Assembly: GCA_020073615.1 (NCBI GenBank)
Contig: JAIQEX010000021.1
Span: 1 to 63,517 of the forward strand
Direction: 5' to 3'
DNA: 63,517 nt
From: Terriglobia bacterium
Lineage (GTDB): Bacteria > Acidobacteriota > Terriglobia > Bryobacterales > Bryobacteraceae
The notes under the pieces were generated by a model, which saw nothing but the letters and a program-made list of their open reading frames with translations, was not told the DNA's origin and made no database searches. Positions 1 to 8,473 of this stretch are shown piece by piece. Numbering within the stretch: the stretch's first letter is position 1; the number at the start of each line of letters is the position of its first letter. The translations under genes and the position numbers were made by a program.

Positions 1-150
1 CCGCTTCAGCTCCTCGTAGTGTTGCTGCCGCAACGTCTGGTTCACCCAGCCGTATACCTCCTCCCGGTTGCGCCCTTCGAACCGGACCTCATTGCTCCCT
101 TCCAAAAACGCCCGGATCTGTTCCAGGCTCAACTTCTCTGGTGCTTGCAT
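1..150 (-). mobile_element. IS transposase, N-terminal 50 codons (cut by window start)
   Basis: Reading leftward from an ATG at 150 there is an open frame of exactly 50 codons that runs off the window. The peptide begins MQAPEKLSLEQIRAFLEG and continues with VRFEGRNREEVYGWV and LRQQHYEELKR. I recognise this as the N-terminal segment of integrase-core (DDE) transposases that are common in Acidobacteria and delta-proteobacteria; the catalytic core would lie to the left of the window. Two directly repeated 22-base motifs lie just upstream (186-242) and look like the IS terminus. The family assignment is from memory of the sequence style, so whether it is IS481-like or another integrase-type IS is uncertain. 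Confidence 0.7.
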
Positions 151-185
151 GCTGATGATCAACTCCCAGCATGCCGGATCGCTCC

Positions 186-242
186 TCCAGGCTCATCTTG
201 TATGAGAAACGCACCCCCACTCCAGGCTCATCTTGTATGAGA
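186..242. repeat. 22-bp direct repeat at probable IS end
   Basis: TCCAGGCTCATCTTGTATGA followed by GA occurs at 186-207 and again at 221-242, so the period is 35 bases. Read on the minus strand, the outer copy starts TGTCTCATACAAG (244 leftward), a typical TG-type IS terminus. Tandem copies of this kind at an IS end are usually transposase binding sites. The ABC permease gene begins about 60 bases beyond, so the IS sits directly in the upstream region of that operon and may have separated it from its native promoter. Confidence 0.6.
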
Positions 243-305
243 CAAGACTCCCCCTGCCTCCCGCCTCCTCAACATGCTATCGTTGTCCCTCTACCCCTAC
301 ACCGC

Positions 306-1889
306 ATGAACCTGGAACTGATCGGCCAACTCGTCCGGCTCCGTTACAAATTGCTGTGGGCCAAGACGCGCACCCGCAACGGCAAGATCGCCCTGTTCTT
401 CTCCGGCTATATCCTCCTGGTGATGATCATCGCCCTGCTCTCCGCCGGAGGGTTCGGCGCGGGCCTTACCGCGGTGCGCTCCGGCAAGGGCACCCTTGTG
501 GCCGCCGCCGTGCTCACCGGCGTCGGCCTCCAGGCGCTCATTTCCACCGTCGTCCTGGGCTTCGGAGTCGGCACCATCTTCGCCGAAACCGAGCTTCGCC
601 GCTACCCCATCAAGGCCCGCGAGCGCCGCGTGGTACGCCACGTCATCGGCATTCTCGACCCGTTCTGGTTCCTGTTCCTCGCCCTCGATCTCGGGCTCGC
701 GTTCGGACTCTACCTGTTCGGCGCCGGTTCGTTCTGGCTCGGCCTGGCCGCCGTGGTCCTCTTCTTTATTGCCAACTACCTGGCCGCCCGCCTGCTGACA
801 CTCGTGGTCGACCGCCTCATGGCCAAAAAGGGCGGCCCCATCGTCCTGCTGGCATCGTTAATGTGCCTCGGATTTCTCCCGTCCCTGCTCCAGCCGGTCT
901 TCCAAAAGAAGTCGCCGATAGTCGTCGCCCTGGGACGCACGGTGATCCGCTTCTTCCACTACACCCCGCCCTACGGCGCCGCCGTGGCCATGACGCACTT
1001 CGATCTCGCGGCCCTCTCCGGCATCGGCGTGCTGCTGGCGTGGCTGCTGGCGCTCACCGCCGTCCTGGTGGTGATCGAACGGCGTCCCCCCAAAATCCGC
1101 TCCGCGCAGACCACCGCCATTACCTGGAACTCGCCTTTCGAGCGGCTCGGCGCGCTGTTCCCGGAGCGCTATGCTCCTCTGGTGTCGCATTGGCTGCGCT
1201 TTTATTTCCGCAATAATCGCTTCCGCACCATCTACCCTCTGGCCCTGCCGCTGGCCGCTTTTCTGCTTTTCTTTTTTGGCAAGCAGGCTGGACCGCACAG
1301 CACTTTCCCGGCGGCCTTGAGCGCCTTTGCGATCCTCGGCTGTATCGGCACCGCGCAGTTCGCCGTCAACCAGTTCGGCTATGTGAGTGGAGGCTTCCGC
1401 CGCTTCCTTCTTCTGCCCACCGATCCCGCCGCCGCTTTCCGCGCCGGCAGTTTCACCTTCCTGATGCTCAGCTCCGCGCTCATCCCCGTGGCCGCCGTGC
1501 TCTGGTGCCTGTTCGTGCCCGGGCCGTTCGATGCCCGCGCGCTGGCCATGCTCGTGAGCGCGAGCGTCTTCAGCCTCTTCCTCTTTCACGCCCTCGGCCT
1601 GTGGGTCTCGTTGCTCGCGCCCCGCCGCGGCAGCTACACCACCAGCTTCGGCAACGACCTCTCCTTCGCCGCCAACGTGGTGGTCATCGCCGGCATGATG
1701 ATCATGCTCTTCGCGCCGCGCCTGCTGGCTAAAGCCTTTCCCGCGGCTGTGTCGCCGGTCTACTGGTGGACCGTGCCGCCCGCCTCCGTCCTGGCGGCAG
1801 CCTTCTATTTCGCTTCGCTGCGCTACACCACCACCCTGTTTCGCGTGCGGCGCGAGCAGCTCCTCGCTATCGTGGAAGGAAAATCGTAA
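306..1889 (+). CDS. ABC-2-type exporter permease, large polytopic membrane protein
   Basis: This 527-residue protein is mostly hydrophobic, with about a dozen membrane-spanning stretches, and opens MNLELIGQLVRLRYKLLW. It has no ATPase motifs. The frame is open further upstream (to 171), but that extension runs through the IS-end repeats and encodes low-quality sequence, so the ATG at 306 is preferred. The gene stops three bases before the ATPase start (1893), so the two form one transporter operon. The substrate cannot be read from the sequence. The organisation resembles two-gene ABC exporters in which a long permease pairs with a separate nucleotide-binding subunit. Confidence 0.8.
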   Translation: MNLELIGQLVRLRYKLLWAKTRTRNGKIALFFSGYILLVMIIALLSAGGFGAGLTAVRSGKGTLVAAAVLTGVGLQALISTVVLGFGVGTIFAETELRRYPIKARERRVVRHVIGILDPFWFLFLALDLGLAFGLYLFGAGSFWLGLAAVVLFFIANYLAARLLTLVVDRLMAKKGGPIVLLASLMCLGFLPSLLQPVFQKKSPIVVALGRTVIRFFHYTPPYGAAVAMTHFDLAALSGIGVLLAWLLALTAVLVVIERRPPKIRSAQTTAITWNSPFERLGALFPERYAPLVSHWLRFYFRNNRFRTIYPLALPLAAFLLFFFGKQAGPHSTFPAALSAFAILGCIGTAQFAVNQFGYVSGGFRRFLLLPTDPAAAFRAGSFTFLMLSSALIPVAAVLWCLFVPGPFDARALAMLVSASVFSLFLFHALGLWVSLLAPRRGSYTTSFGNDLSFAANVVVIAGMMIMLFAPRLLAKAFPAAVSPVYWWTVPPASVLAAAFYFASLRYTTTLFRVRREQLLAIVEGKS

Positions 1890-1892
1890 TCC

Positions 1893-2672
1893 ATGGATTC
1901 CCCCGCAGACGCTATCCGCATTTCCGGCCTCGTGAAACGGTACGGCACGGTCACCGCCGTCGAGAACCTGTCGCTCACCGTGCGCCCCGGCACCATGTTC
2001 GGCTTTCTCGGACCCAACGGCTCGGGCAAAAGCACGACCATCGGCTGCATTACCGGCCTGCTCGACCCCACCGCCGGCCAGGTCGAGCTCCTCGGCCAGC
2101 CTTTCGATTCGGAAAACGCCGCCATCAAGCGCCGCATCGGCGTCATGCCCGAAACCTTGGGACTCTTCGACCCGCTCTACGCGCACGAGTTCCTGGCCTT
2201 CGTGGCGCGCATGTTCGGCCTCGACGAAGCCACCACCCGCAGCCGCGTCACCGAGCTGCTCGATGCCCTCGAGCTCACCGACACCTCCAAGACCCTGGCC
2301 GACTACAGCACCGGCATGCGCAAACGCGTGGCCTTCGCCGCCGCCGTCATCCATACCCCCGAAGTGCTCTTCCTCGACGAGCCCTTCGAAAGCATCGACC
2401 CCGCGGGCGTCTCCCTCATGAAGCAATGGCTTCGCCGCTTCACCGAGCAGGGCCGCACTGTCTTCATGACCAGCCACGTGCTGGAGACCGTCGAGCGCCT
2501 GTGCGAGGAGGTCGCCATCATCACCCGCCCCGGCAAGCTGGTCTGGCAGGGCGACGTCACCGTGCTGGCCAACGATGGCGCCATCGCCTGCGGCGGCCGC
2601 GAATTCCGCGCCCTGGAGCCGCTCTTCCTGCACCTCACCGGCGAACGCTACAAGGATCTTGCCTGGCTATGA
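1893..2672 (+). CDS. ABC transporter ATP-binding protein
   Basis: This 259-residue nucleotide-binding subunit energises the adjacent permease. Walker A is GPNGSGKST (about residues 42-50), the Q-loop region is around [10 protein letters not shown], the signature is YSTGMRKRV in place of LSGGQ (a usual variant in ABC-2 exporters), and Walker B is [13 protein letters not shown]. The switch His follows in [12 protein letters not shown]. The TGA stop (2670-2672) overlaps the ATG of the next gene (2669) as ATGA, which implies translational coupling to the ArsC-like protein. Confidence 0.93.
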   Translation: MDSPADAIRISGLVKRYGTVTAVENLSLTVRPGTMFGFLGPNGSGKSTTIGCITGLLDPTAGQVELLGQPFDSENAAIKRRIGVMPETLGLFDPLYAHEFLAFVARMFGLDEATTRSRVTELLDALELTDTSKTLADYSTGMRKRVAFAAAVIHTPEVLFLDEPFESIDPAGVSLMKQWLRRFTEQGRTVFMTSHVLETVERLCEEVAIITRPGKLVWQGDVTVLANDGAIACGGREFRALEPLFLHLTGERYKDLAWL

Positions 2673-3001
2673 AACTCTATCTCAAACCCACTTGAACGTC
2701 CTGCCGCAAAGCGAAGAGTTTGCTTCGCGAAAAAGGCGCCGCCTTCGAGGAGGTCGATCTCTCCCGAGGCCTCTCGGTCGACGAACTCGACCAGCTCATC
2801 GGGAAGCGCGACTACCGCCTCTTTTTGAACCCGCGCAACGAGCTCTACCGTGAGCGCAACATGAGCGCCTCTCCCCCGCCCCGCGACGAAGCCCTGCGGC
2901 TCATGTCCGAATACCCCAACCTCATCCGGCGCCCCATCCTGGTCAAGGGCGCCCGCATCGTGCTCGGCTTCGACGAACACGCGCTCGCTTCCCTCACCTA
3001 G
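2669..3001 (+). CDS. ArsC/Spx-family thioredoxin-fold protein, candidate selenoprotein (in-frame TGA as Sec)
   Basis: From the ATG at 2669 the frame reads [11 protein letters not shown] (2693-2695), then [20 protein letters not shown] and on to a TAG at 2999-3001, 110 residues in all, the full length of ArsC-like proteins. In homologues the TGA position is the first Cys of a CxxC/CTTC redox motif, so the product would carry U-T-S-C. Conserved features of the fold are intact on both sides of the TGA, including NPRNELYRE and [17 protein letters not shown]. An 18-base hairpin (2711-2728) lies at a SECIS-like distance. The start overlaps the ABC ATPase stop (ATGA), so translation into the short leader peptide is expected. 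Sec-containing ArsC-like proteins are known from metagenomic selenoproteome surveys. The alternative is a single nonsense mutation (TGC or TGT to TGA); an ORF starting at the TTG at 2720 would lack the active site. The substrate is unknown; arsenate is only one possibility. Confidence 0.7.
2711..2728 (+). promoter_or_regulatory. Candidate bacterial SECIS hairpin
   Basis: GCGAAG, loop AGTTTG, CTTCGC form a perfect 6-bp stem with a 6-nt apical loop whose second base is G followed by U. The loop begins 21 nt after the in-frame TGA. Known bacterial SECIS elements lie within the coding sequence just after UGA, have a small apical loop with a G in the first two positions, and sit about 16-37 nt from the UGA; this element meets all three. 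It is also part of the coding sequence (AKSLLR), so the pairing could be partly coincidental. Confidence 0.6.
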
Positions 3002-3234
3002 GGTTATGTCTGCGGCCCACCGCGAATCTACGACAGCGCCTGCCAGGTGCAGTGCTACCGCGGGATCGATCCGGGTCGGCCTGCCGTCCGCGCGGGTAGT
3101 TCGACTGGCGGCAGGCAAGCCCCTACGGGTTTCTATCGAACGAGGCCGATGTCTTGCGTGAGATGACCGCCTTCCCGGCAGTCTCTCCCATCTCTCCCGC
3201 GGCGCGATTGTGCTCCTTACCGGGCCGCTATATC

Positions 3235-3852
3235 ATGTTCGACATGGATTTGCGCGCCGCTTGCTTGATCGCGGTCACGGCTGTCTCGCAGGCCGCGGGA
3301 CAGCAGCGGAGCGCTCCCCTCGGACCGCCGCTTGGTCCCGCAAGCCCGCTTGTCTCGCCCGATGGAGCTTACGCTCTTACCGGCAGCGAAAAGGCGCCGC
3401 AGCTCTGGCTGGAAGACACGCGCACGCACCGGCGCAGGATGGTGTTCGAAGTAACGTTACAAACACTCACTCTAGCGTGGTCCCCCGATAGCGCCGCTTT
3501 CATCGCCAACGATCGCGCCGTGAGCGATCTCGAGATGGCCTACATCTACGACGTGAAAACGCTCGGCCGGCTTGACGTGCGCAGCCGGATTCTTGCCGCC
3601 GACGCGGAAGCGGCCCGTTTCGTGCCGGGCCGGAACACCGCCCCTCACTCGTACTGCCACGCCATTCGCTGGCTCGACGCCCGCCAGGTTGAGGTGCAGC
3701 TCCACGGTCACACCGACGGTACCCGCCGCGGAACGTCCGTGCAGCCAGGCGCGTGCTTCGACCTCCGCTATCGCGTCGCCAGGGATGGCGCGGTGCACAA
3801 GCTGTCGCAGCGCGTGTTTGCGATCCCTGCGGAAGGGTGCGGCGGGGTGTGA
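3235..3852 (+). CDS. Secreted beta-propeller-like (PD40/WD40-type) protein, hypothetical
   Basis: This is a 205-residue protein with an N-terminal signal peptide (MDLRAACLIAVTAVSQAAG) followed by propeller-like motifs such as SPLVSPDGAYALTG and LAWSPDSAAFIAND. It is too short for a complete propeller and may be a small partial blade set. The frame is open from 3154, but the signal peptide places the start at 3235 (or 3244). It ends eight bases before the ADOP permease start, suggesting co-transcription. The 230 bases upstream (3002-3234) hold no recognisable gene. Function unknown. Confidence 0.6.
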   Translation: MFDMDLRAACLIAVTAVSQAAGQQRSAPLGPPLGPASPLVSPDGAYALTGSEKAPQLWLEDTRTHRRRMVFEVTLQTLTLAWSPDSAAFIANDRAVSDLEMAYIYDVKTLGRLDVRSRILAADAEAARFVPGRNTAPHSYCHAIRWLDARQVEVQLHGHTDGTRRGTSVQPGACFDLRYRVARDGAVHKLSQRVFAIPAEGCGGV

Positions 3853-3860
3853 AAGGATCG

Positions 3861-6293
3861 ATGTCCGCGTTTCTTGCCGACGTCCGCTTCGCCGTTCGCC
3901 TCCTGGCCAGGAGCCCCGTCTTTGCCGTCACCGCAACCTTGCTCCTGGCGGCCGGCATCGCCGCCAACACCCTGATCTTCAGCGTCGTCGACGCTCTGTT
4001 GCTCCGCCCGCTCCCCGTGCCGCATCCCGAGAACCTGGTTCGCCTGGTCGAGGTCCATCCCCATGACTTCGTCACCTGGAGCCTCCCCTACAATCTCTGC
4101 GATGCCGCGGCTGCGCTCGATCGGGACTTCTCCGCGGTCGTCTGTCAGGGCGAAGCGGACGTGGCCTTCCGCTATGGCCCGTCCACGGAACGAGTGCGCG
4201 TCCACCTGGTCTCGCCTAACTTCTTCTCGTCTCTGGGGGTGCACGCCTGCCTCGGCCGCGTGCTCACCGCGGAGGATGAACGCACGCGCGCCAGGAATGC
4301 CGTGCTCGGCTACGGCTTCTGGCAAAGGCGGTTCGGCGGAGATCCCTCGGCTCTGGGCCGGAGCATCGTTCTCGGCGGGCACCCGTTCACCGTGGTGGGC
4401 GTCTCACCCGAGGGGTTCAACGGCCTGGCGGTCGAGACCAGCCCCGATATCCGCGTTCCCGCGGCTGTCGATCGCGCTCTCGTCCGGCCGAACGACGAAA
4501 TGAATCCTGCCGCGCGGCCGCTTTTCGCGCAGATCTTCGGGCGCTTGCGGGACGAGCTCGATCGCATCTTTCCGCCGGCGCCAGGAACGGCCCCGGCCGC
4601 CGGCGCCATCCATTCCCGCCTTCGTCTGGAATCGATCGTCAACGGGGTTTCTCCGTTGCGCGCGCAATTCTCCCGCGGCCTGGAAGTGCTGATGGCGGGC
4701 GTCGCGCTGCTGCTGCTCATGGCCTGCGCCAACGTTGCCGGTCTGCTGCTGGCACGCTCCGCCGGCCGCGCCCAGGAAATCGGCGTGCGCCTTGCCTTGG
4801 GAGCGAGCCCCGGCCGCATCGTGCGCCAGTTCCTCGCGGAGGGCCTGCCGCTGGCCCTCGCCGGAGGCATTGCCGGCGTCCTGCTCGCCATTGCCTCCCT
4901 GCCTCTTCTGATTCGCGGTCTGCCGCCGGTCCGCGATCGCGCCGCGGTCCTCCAACCGCTCGCCATGCACCTGGCCATCGACCTCCGCGTGCTGGCGTTC
5001 GCCGTGGGCGCCACCGTTCTGAGCGCGGTATTGTTCGCCCTGTGGCCGGCATTGCGGTGTGCACGCGCCGACCTCCTCGGCGCCGTCACCGGCCGCACCG
5101 CAACGCGGCGTGCCCTGGCGGGCAACCTGGTGGTCACCGCGCAGGTGGCCCTCTGCACCGTCGTCCTGATGGGAGCGGCTCTGCTGGCCGGCGCGCTCGA
5201 GCGCATCCGGTCCATTGATCCAGGGTTCGATCGCGATCGCATCGTAACCTTTACCATCGACCCGGGCATCGGGGGCTACGCCGCCGCGCAAAGCCGCCTC
5301 CTGAGCAAGACGCTGCTTTCGCGGGCGGGCACGATGCCGGGTGCTGCCGCCGTTAGCCTGGCCTCGCGTGCCCTCATGCGCGGCACGGGCGTGAAAGCCA
5401 CATTCGGAGCCGCCGGGGCTCCCATCGACGCGGCCGACTTCCTCAACAGCAGCTTGAACGATGTCACGCCCGGTTACTTCGAATCCATGGGCATGCACCT
5501 TCTTGCCGGCCGCGATTTCACGTGGTTCGACCACAATCGCGGCACGCCGCGCAAGGCGATCGTCAATCTCACATTCGCCGCGCGGTTCTTCCCCGGCAGG
5601 AACCCGGTCGGCCAGCGCATCGGATTCCCCGGCGCCGGCGGCATCGCCAACGCCGACGACGAAATCGTCGGCGTCGTCACCGATGCCAAATACCGCTCCC
5701 TTCGCGAACCGGTTCCCCCCACCGTCTACCGCCCCGTAGTCGATGGCTTCGACACCGCTTTCATCCTCCATGTGCGAACCGGGCAACGCCCCGAAACCAT
5801 GGTTGCGCCCGTGCGGGAAATGTTGCGCTCTCTCGACCCGGAATTGCCGCTCATCGAAGTGCGGACCTTGCGCCAGGAGGTCGAAGCGTCGCTCTGGCAG
5901 GGGCGTCTCCTGGCACTGCTCTCCACGCTGTTCGCCGCCACTGCCGGACTGCTGGCCGGTATCGGTCTCTATGGCGCGCTCGATTATGCCGTCAAGTCCC
6001 GCACCCGGGAGGTCGGAGTGCGCATCGCCTTGGGAGCACATCCGGCGCGCATCGTCGTCTTGTATTGCGGCGCAGCGTTGCGGTTGACCGCCGCCGGTCT
6101 CGCCCTGGGTCTGTGCGCCTGGGCGGCGGCAACCGTCTGGATCCGCCAGGTCTTGTACGAGGTTCGCCCCTGGGAGCCCGCCGCCCTCGTATCGGTCGTG
6201 CTGCTGGTCGCGTTGCTGGCCGCGATGGCCGCCGCTCCGGCGACGCTGCGCGCCGCGCGTATCGATCCGGCATCGGCGCTTCGTGCCGAGTAG
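3861..6293 (+). CDS. ADOP-family (MacB/FtsX-like) ABC permease
   Basis: This 810-residue protein is an orphan permease of the type expanded in Acidobacteria. The start region (DVRFAVRLLARSPVF, then NTLIFSVVDALLLRPLP) is the standard ADOP opening with TM1. A periplasmic MacB_PCD-like domain follows, then a first FtsX block (CANVAGLLLARSAGRAQEIG and VRLALGASPGRIVRQFL), a second periplasmic domain, and a second FtsX block near the C-terminus (REVGVRIALGAHPARIV). No cognate ATPase gene is adjacent, as is typical of this family. I chose ATG 3861 because AAAGGA lies six bases upstream and the encoded protein begins at the conserved N-terminus; the frame extends upstream to 3753 without family similarity. 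Substrate unknown. Confidence 0.9.
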   Translation: MSAFLADVRFAVRLLARSPVFAVTATLLLAAGIAANTLIFSVVDALLLRPLPVPHPENLVRLVEVHPHDFVTWSLPYNLCDAAAALDRDFSAVVCQGEADVAFRYGPSTERVRVHLVSPNFFSSLGVHACLGRVLTAEDERTRARNAVLGYGFWQRRFGGDPSALGRSIVLGGHPFTVVGVSPEGFNGLAVETSPDIRVPAAVDRALVRPNDEMNPAARPLFAQIFGRLRDELDRIFPPAPGTAPAAGAIHSRLRLESIVNGVSPLRAQFSRGLEVLMAGVALLLLMACANVAGLLLARSAGRAQEIGVRLALGASPGRIVRQFLAEGLPLALAGGIAGVLLAIASLPLLIRGLPPVRDRAAVLQPLAMHLAIDLRVLAFAVGATVLSAVLFALWPALRCARADLLGAVTGRTATRRALAGNLVVTAQVALCTVVLMGAALLAGALERIRSIDPGFDRDRIVTFTIDPGIGGYAAAQSRLLSKTLLSRAGTMPGAAAVSLASRALMRGTGVKATFGAAGAPIDAADFLNSSLNDVTPGYFESMGMHLLAGRDFTWFDHNRGTPRKAIVNLTFAARFFPGRNPVGQRIGFPGAGGIANADDEIVGVVTDAKYRSLREPVPPTVYRPVVDGFDTAFILHVRTGQRPETMVAPVREMLRSLDPELPLIEVRTLRQEVEASLWQGRLLALLSTLFAATAGLLAGIGLYGALDYAVKSRTREVGVRIALGAHPARIVVLYCGAALRLTAAGLALGLCAWAAATVWIRQVLYEVRPWEPAALVSVVLLVALLAAMAAAPATLRAARIDPASALRAE

Positions 6294-6307
6294 CAGCCCG
6301 GAATCGT

Positions 6308-7138
6308 TCATCGCCGCGCGCTCGGGTCGCCCGTAGGCGGCGGCGCGTGGTCCTCCTTTGCAGGTGGGCCGAGCAATTCGCTGAAGATGGGCTTCAACCC
6401 GTCCGCCCAGGCCTGATACCCCTTCACCGTAGGATGAAGTCTGTCGCCATCGTTCATCATTCCGTCGAACAGCCTGCCGTCCTGGTCCGCCAGCTTGCCG
6501 TTGACGTTGAGATACCGGATCTTCTTGCCGTCGGCAAGCCGGGCCAGATTGGCGTTTATTCTACCGATCGTGGGCAGCACCGCCATATTGTCGTTGCGCG
6601 GGAAGATTCCCGTCACGACGACCGTCGCGTCCGGCGCCTTTGCCTGCATGACGTGCAGGATCGCCTGAATGCCCCTGGTGACGTCCGCCACCTTGCCCTC
6701 ATCGCCCTCGGGGGGCACGGTGTTGCCGACGTTATTCGTACCCGCGAGCAGCACGATGATCTTCGGATAGACTCCATCCAGTTCCCCATGCTTGAGACGC
6801 CAGAGGATGTTCTGCGTCTGGTCGGCGCCCCATCCGAAATCGGCCGCGTTCCAGCCGAAGAAGTTTTTGTTCCAATTGGCCAGCAACTCCGGATAATCGG
6901 TCGCCCCCCACCGCCTGGTAATCGAGTCGCCCTCGAAATAAATGTCGATGCCGCCCTTCCTGGCCTTGTCTAATAACTGGGCATGGGCCAGCAAAGAGTT
7001 CCGGTCGCTTCGCGCAACCGGTTGATCGGCGGGAACAGAAGGCGAGTGCTGGCCCCGCAGGCACGCAACCTCTAGAAGCAAGGCCAGCCCAACCCTGCTT
7101 GAGAGTGATGATATTCTGTTGCGTAGCCGCTTACCCAT
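6308..7138 (-). CDS. Secreted SGNH/GDSL hydrolase
   Basis: This 276-residue protein has an N-terminal hydrophobic segment (VGLALLLEVACLRG), which is a signal peptide or weak lipobox. The SGNH blocks are visible: GDS in YFEGDSITRRWG (block I), the oxyanion Gly region GADQTQNILWRL (block II), GTNN in VLLAGTNNVG (block III), and DGDRLHPTVKGYQ with the catalytic Asp-His (block V). The overall sequence resembles PAF-acetylhydrolase-like or carbohydrate O-deacetylase members. The start at 7138 directly abuts the start of the divergent esterase gene (CAT|ATG at 7136-7141). The frame is open to 7249, but upstream residues do not look family-like. It probably removes acyl groups from glycans or lipids outside the cytoplasm. 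Confidence 0.85.
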   Translation of the reverse strand: MGKRLRNRISSLSSRVGLALLLEVACLRGQHSPSVPADQPVARSDRNSLLAHAQLLDKARKGGIDIYFEGDSITRRWGATDYPELLANWNKNFFGWNAADFGWGADQTQNILWRLKHGELDGVYPKIIVLLAGTNNVGNTVPPEGDEGKVADVTRGIQAILHVMQAKAPDATVVVTGIFPRNDNMAVLPTIGRINANLARLADGKKIRYLNVNGKLADQDGRLFDGMMNDGDRLHPTVKGYQAWADGLKPIFSELLGPPAKEDHAPPPTGDPSARR

Positions 7139-8449
7139 ATGAACCGCCGCTATCTCCGCATCCCATTCTATCTGTGCGCCGCCGGCATGGCCCTGGTCCT
7201 CGGCGCGCCGCCCGCCGGCGCCCAGCAGTTGAGCTTCCGACCGTTTCACGAGAGCGGGATCTACCAGGCCGGCGAAAAAGCCGGCTGGACCCTAACCCTG
7301 CCGCAGGTTCCAGCCGCCCCTATTCGCACTTATACCTACATCATCAAGACCAACAACTCCGCCATCATCAAAATGGGCTCCCTCGATTTAGCCTCCGGCA
7401 GCGCCACGATTGAGACCACGCTCAACGAACCGGCCATGCTCTACGTCGAAGTTACCCCCCATGCATCGCCCATGGCGGAGCCCCCAAGCGTCCCGATTCA
7501 TCTCGGCGCCGCGATTGCGCCCGCGAAGTTACAACCATCCGTTCCCCGCCCCGCCGATTTTGATGCCTTCTGGGACGCCCGCCTGAAGGCGCTTGGCGAA
7601 ATTCCGATCAACCCCGTCCTCGCCCCCACGCCGGCCAGCCAGCCCGGCGTGGACCTGTACACCGTAAAGCTCGACAGCCTCGGCTCCCACGTTCAGGGTT
7701 ACCTCGCAAGACCCTCCCGCGAAGGAAAGTTCCCTGCCCTGATCATCTTCCAGTATGCCGGCGTGTATGCCCTCCAGCCCGCCACGGTCACCGATCGCGC
7801 TGAGCAAGGCTGGCTGGCCTTCGACGTGGACTCACACGATATCCCGCCCACCAATGCTGCCGGGGTAAGCACAACTTACTACTCGATTGGTGACACCAGC
7901 CGGGACACCTCCTACTTTCTGAATATGTACCTCCGCGACGCGCGCGCCATAGATTACATCGCGAGCCGCCCGGACTGGGACGGCAAAAGCATCGTGGTCA
8001 TGGGTACCAGCATGGGAGGCCAGCAAAGTCTCGCCGCCGCTGCCCTCAATCCCAAAGTAACTGCCGTCATCGTGAACGAGCCTTCCGGCGCCGATTCCAA
8101 CGGCGATCTGCACGGCCGCAAGGCGGGTTACCCGTACTGGGACTCATCGAATTCCAGAGTCATGGAAACGGCTCTCTACTTCGACACCGTGAATTTCGCC
8201 TCTCGCATCAAAGCCCCGGTTTTGGCCGCGATAGGGTTCATAGACACCATCGCCCCGCCGGCCGGTATCTGGACAGCCATCGATCAAATACCGGGCCCCA
8301 CGGAAGCCGTCGCCATGGCCGACTCCGACCACAACAACATAACGCCGGAAAAACAAGGCGCTTACAACTCGCGTTCGAAGGAAGTGCTCGGTATCATCCT
8401 TAGTGGCGGCGAATTCAAGCCCAACCAGGAACTAACCCGCAAAAACTGA
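7139..8449 (+). CDS. Secreted acetylxylan esterase-like (AXE1 / cephalosporin-C deacetylase) hydrolase
   Basis: The product has 436 residues. A signal peptide ends near residue 28 (LGAPPAGAQQ). A beta-rich N-terminal region (about 30-130) precedes an alpha/beta-hydrolase of the acetylxylan esterase type that starts at PADFDAFWDARLKAL. The nucleophile elbow is GTSMGGQQS (Ser near 290), the acid is probably in GFIDTIAPP, and the His is in DSDHNN. Known members remove acetyl groups from xylan or short xylo-oligosaccharides. It diverges from the SGNH hydrolase gene, so the two secreted esterases may be co-regulated. No clear ribosome binding site precedes the ATG. Confidence 0.85.
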   Translation: MNRRYLRIPFYLCAAGMALVLGAPPAGAQQLSFRPFHESGIYQAGEKAGWTLTLPQVPAAPIRTYTYIIKTNNSAIIKMGSLDLASGSATIETTLNEPAMLYVEVTPHASPMAEPPSVPIHLGAAIAPAKLQPSVPRPADFDAFWDARLKALGEIPINPVLAPTPASQPGVDLYTVKLDSLGSHVQGYLARPSREGKFPALIIFQYAGVYALQPATVTDRAEQGWLAFDVDSHDIPPTNAAGVSTTYYSIGDTSRDTSYFLNMYLRDARAIDYIASRPDWDGKSIVVMGTSMGGQQSLAAAALNPKVTAVIVNEPSGADSNGDLHGRKAGYPYWDSSNSRVMETALYFDTVNFASRIKAPVLAAIGFIDTIAPPAGIWTAIDQIPGPTEAVAMADSDHNNITPEKQGAYNSRSKEVLGIILSGGEFKPNQELTRKN

Positions 8450-8473
8450 CCTGACTAACGCGCACCGGCCTTG

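Noticed and set aside
858-2633. 591-codon open frame on the minus strand opposite the ABC genes
   Set aside because: It is antisense to two well-recognised genes, rich in His/Gly/Glu typical of shadow frames in high-GC DNA, and has no domain.
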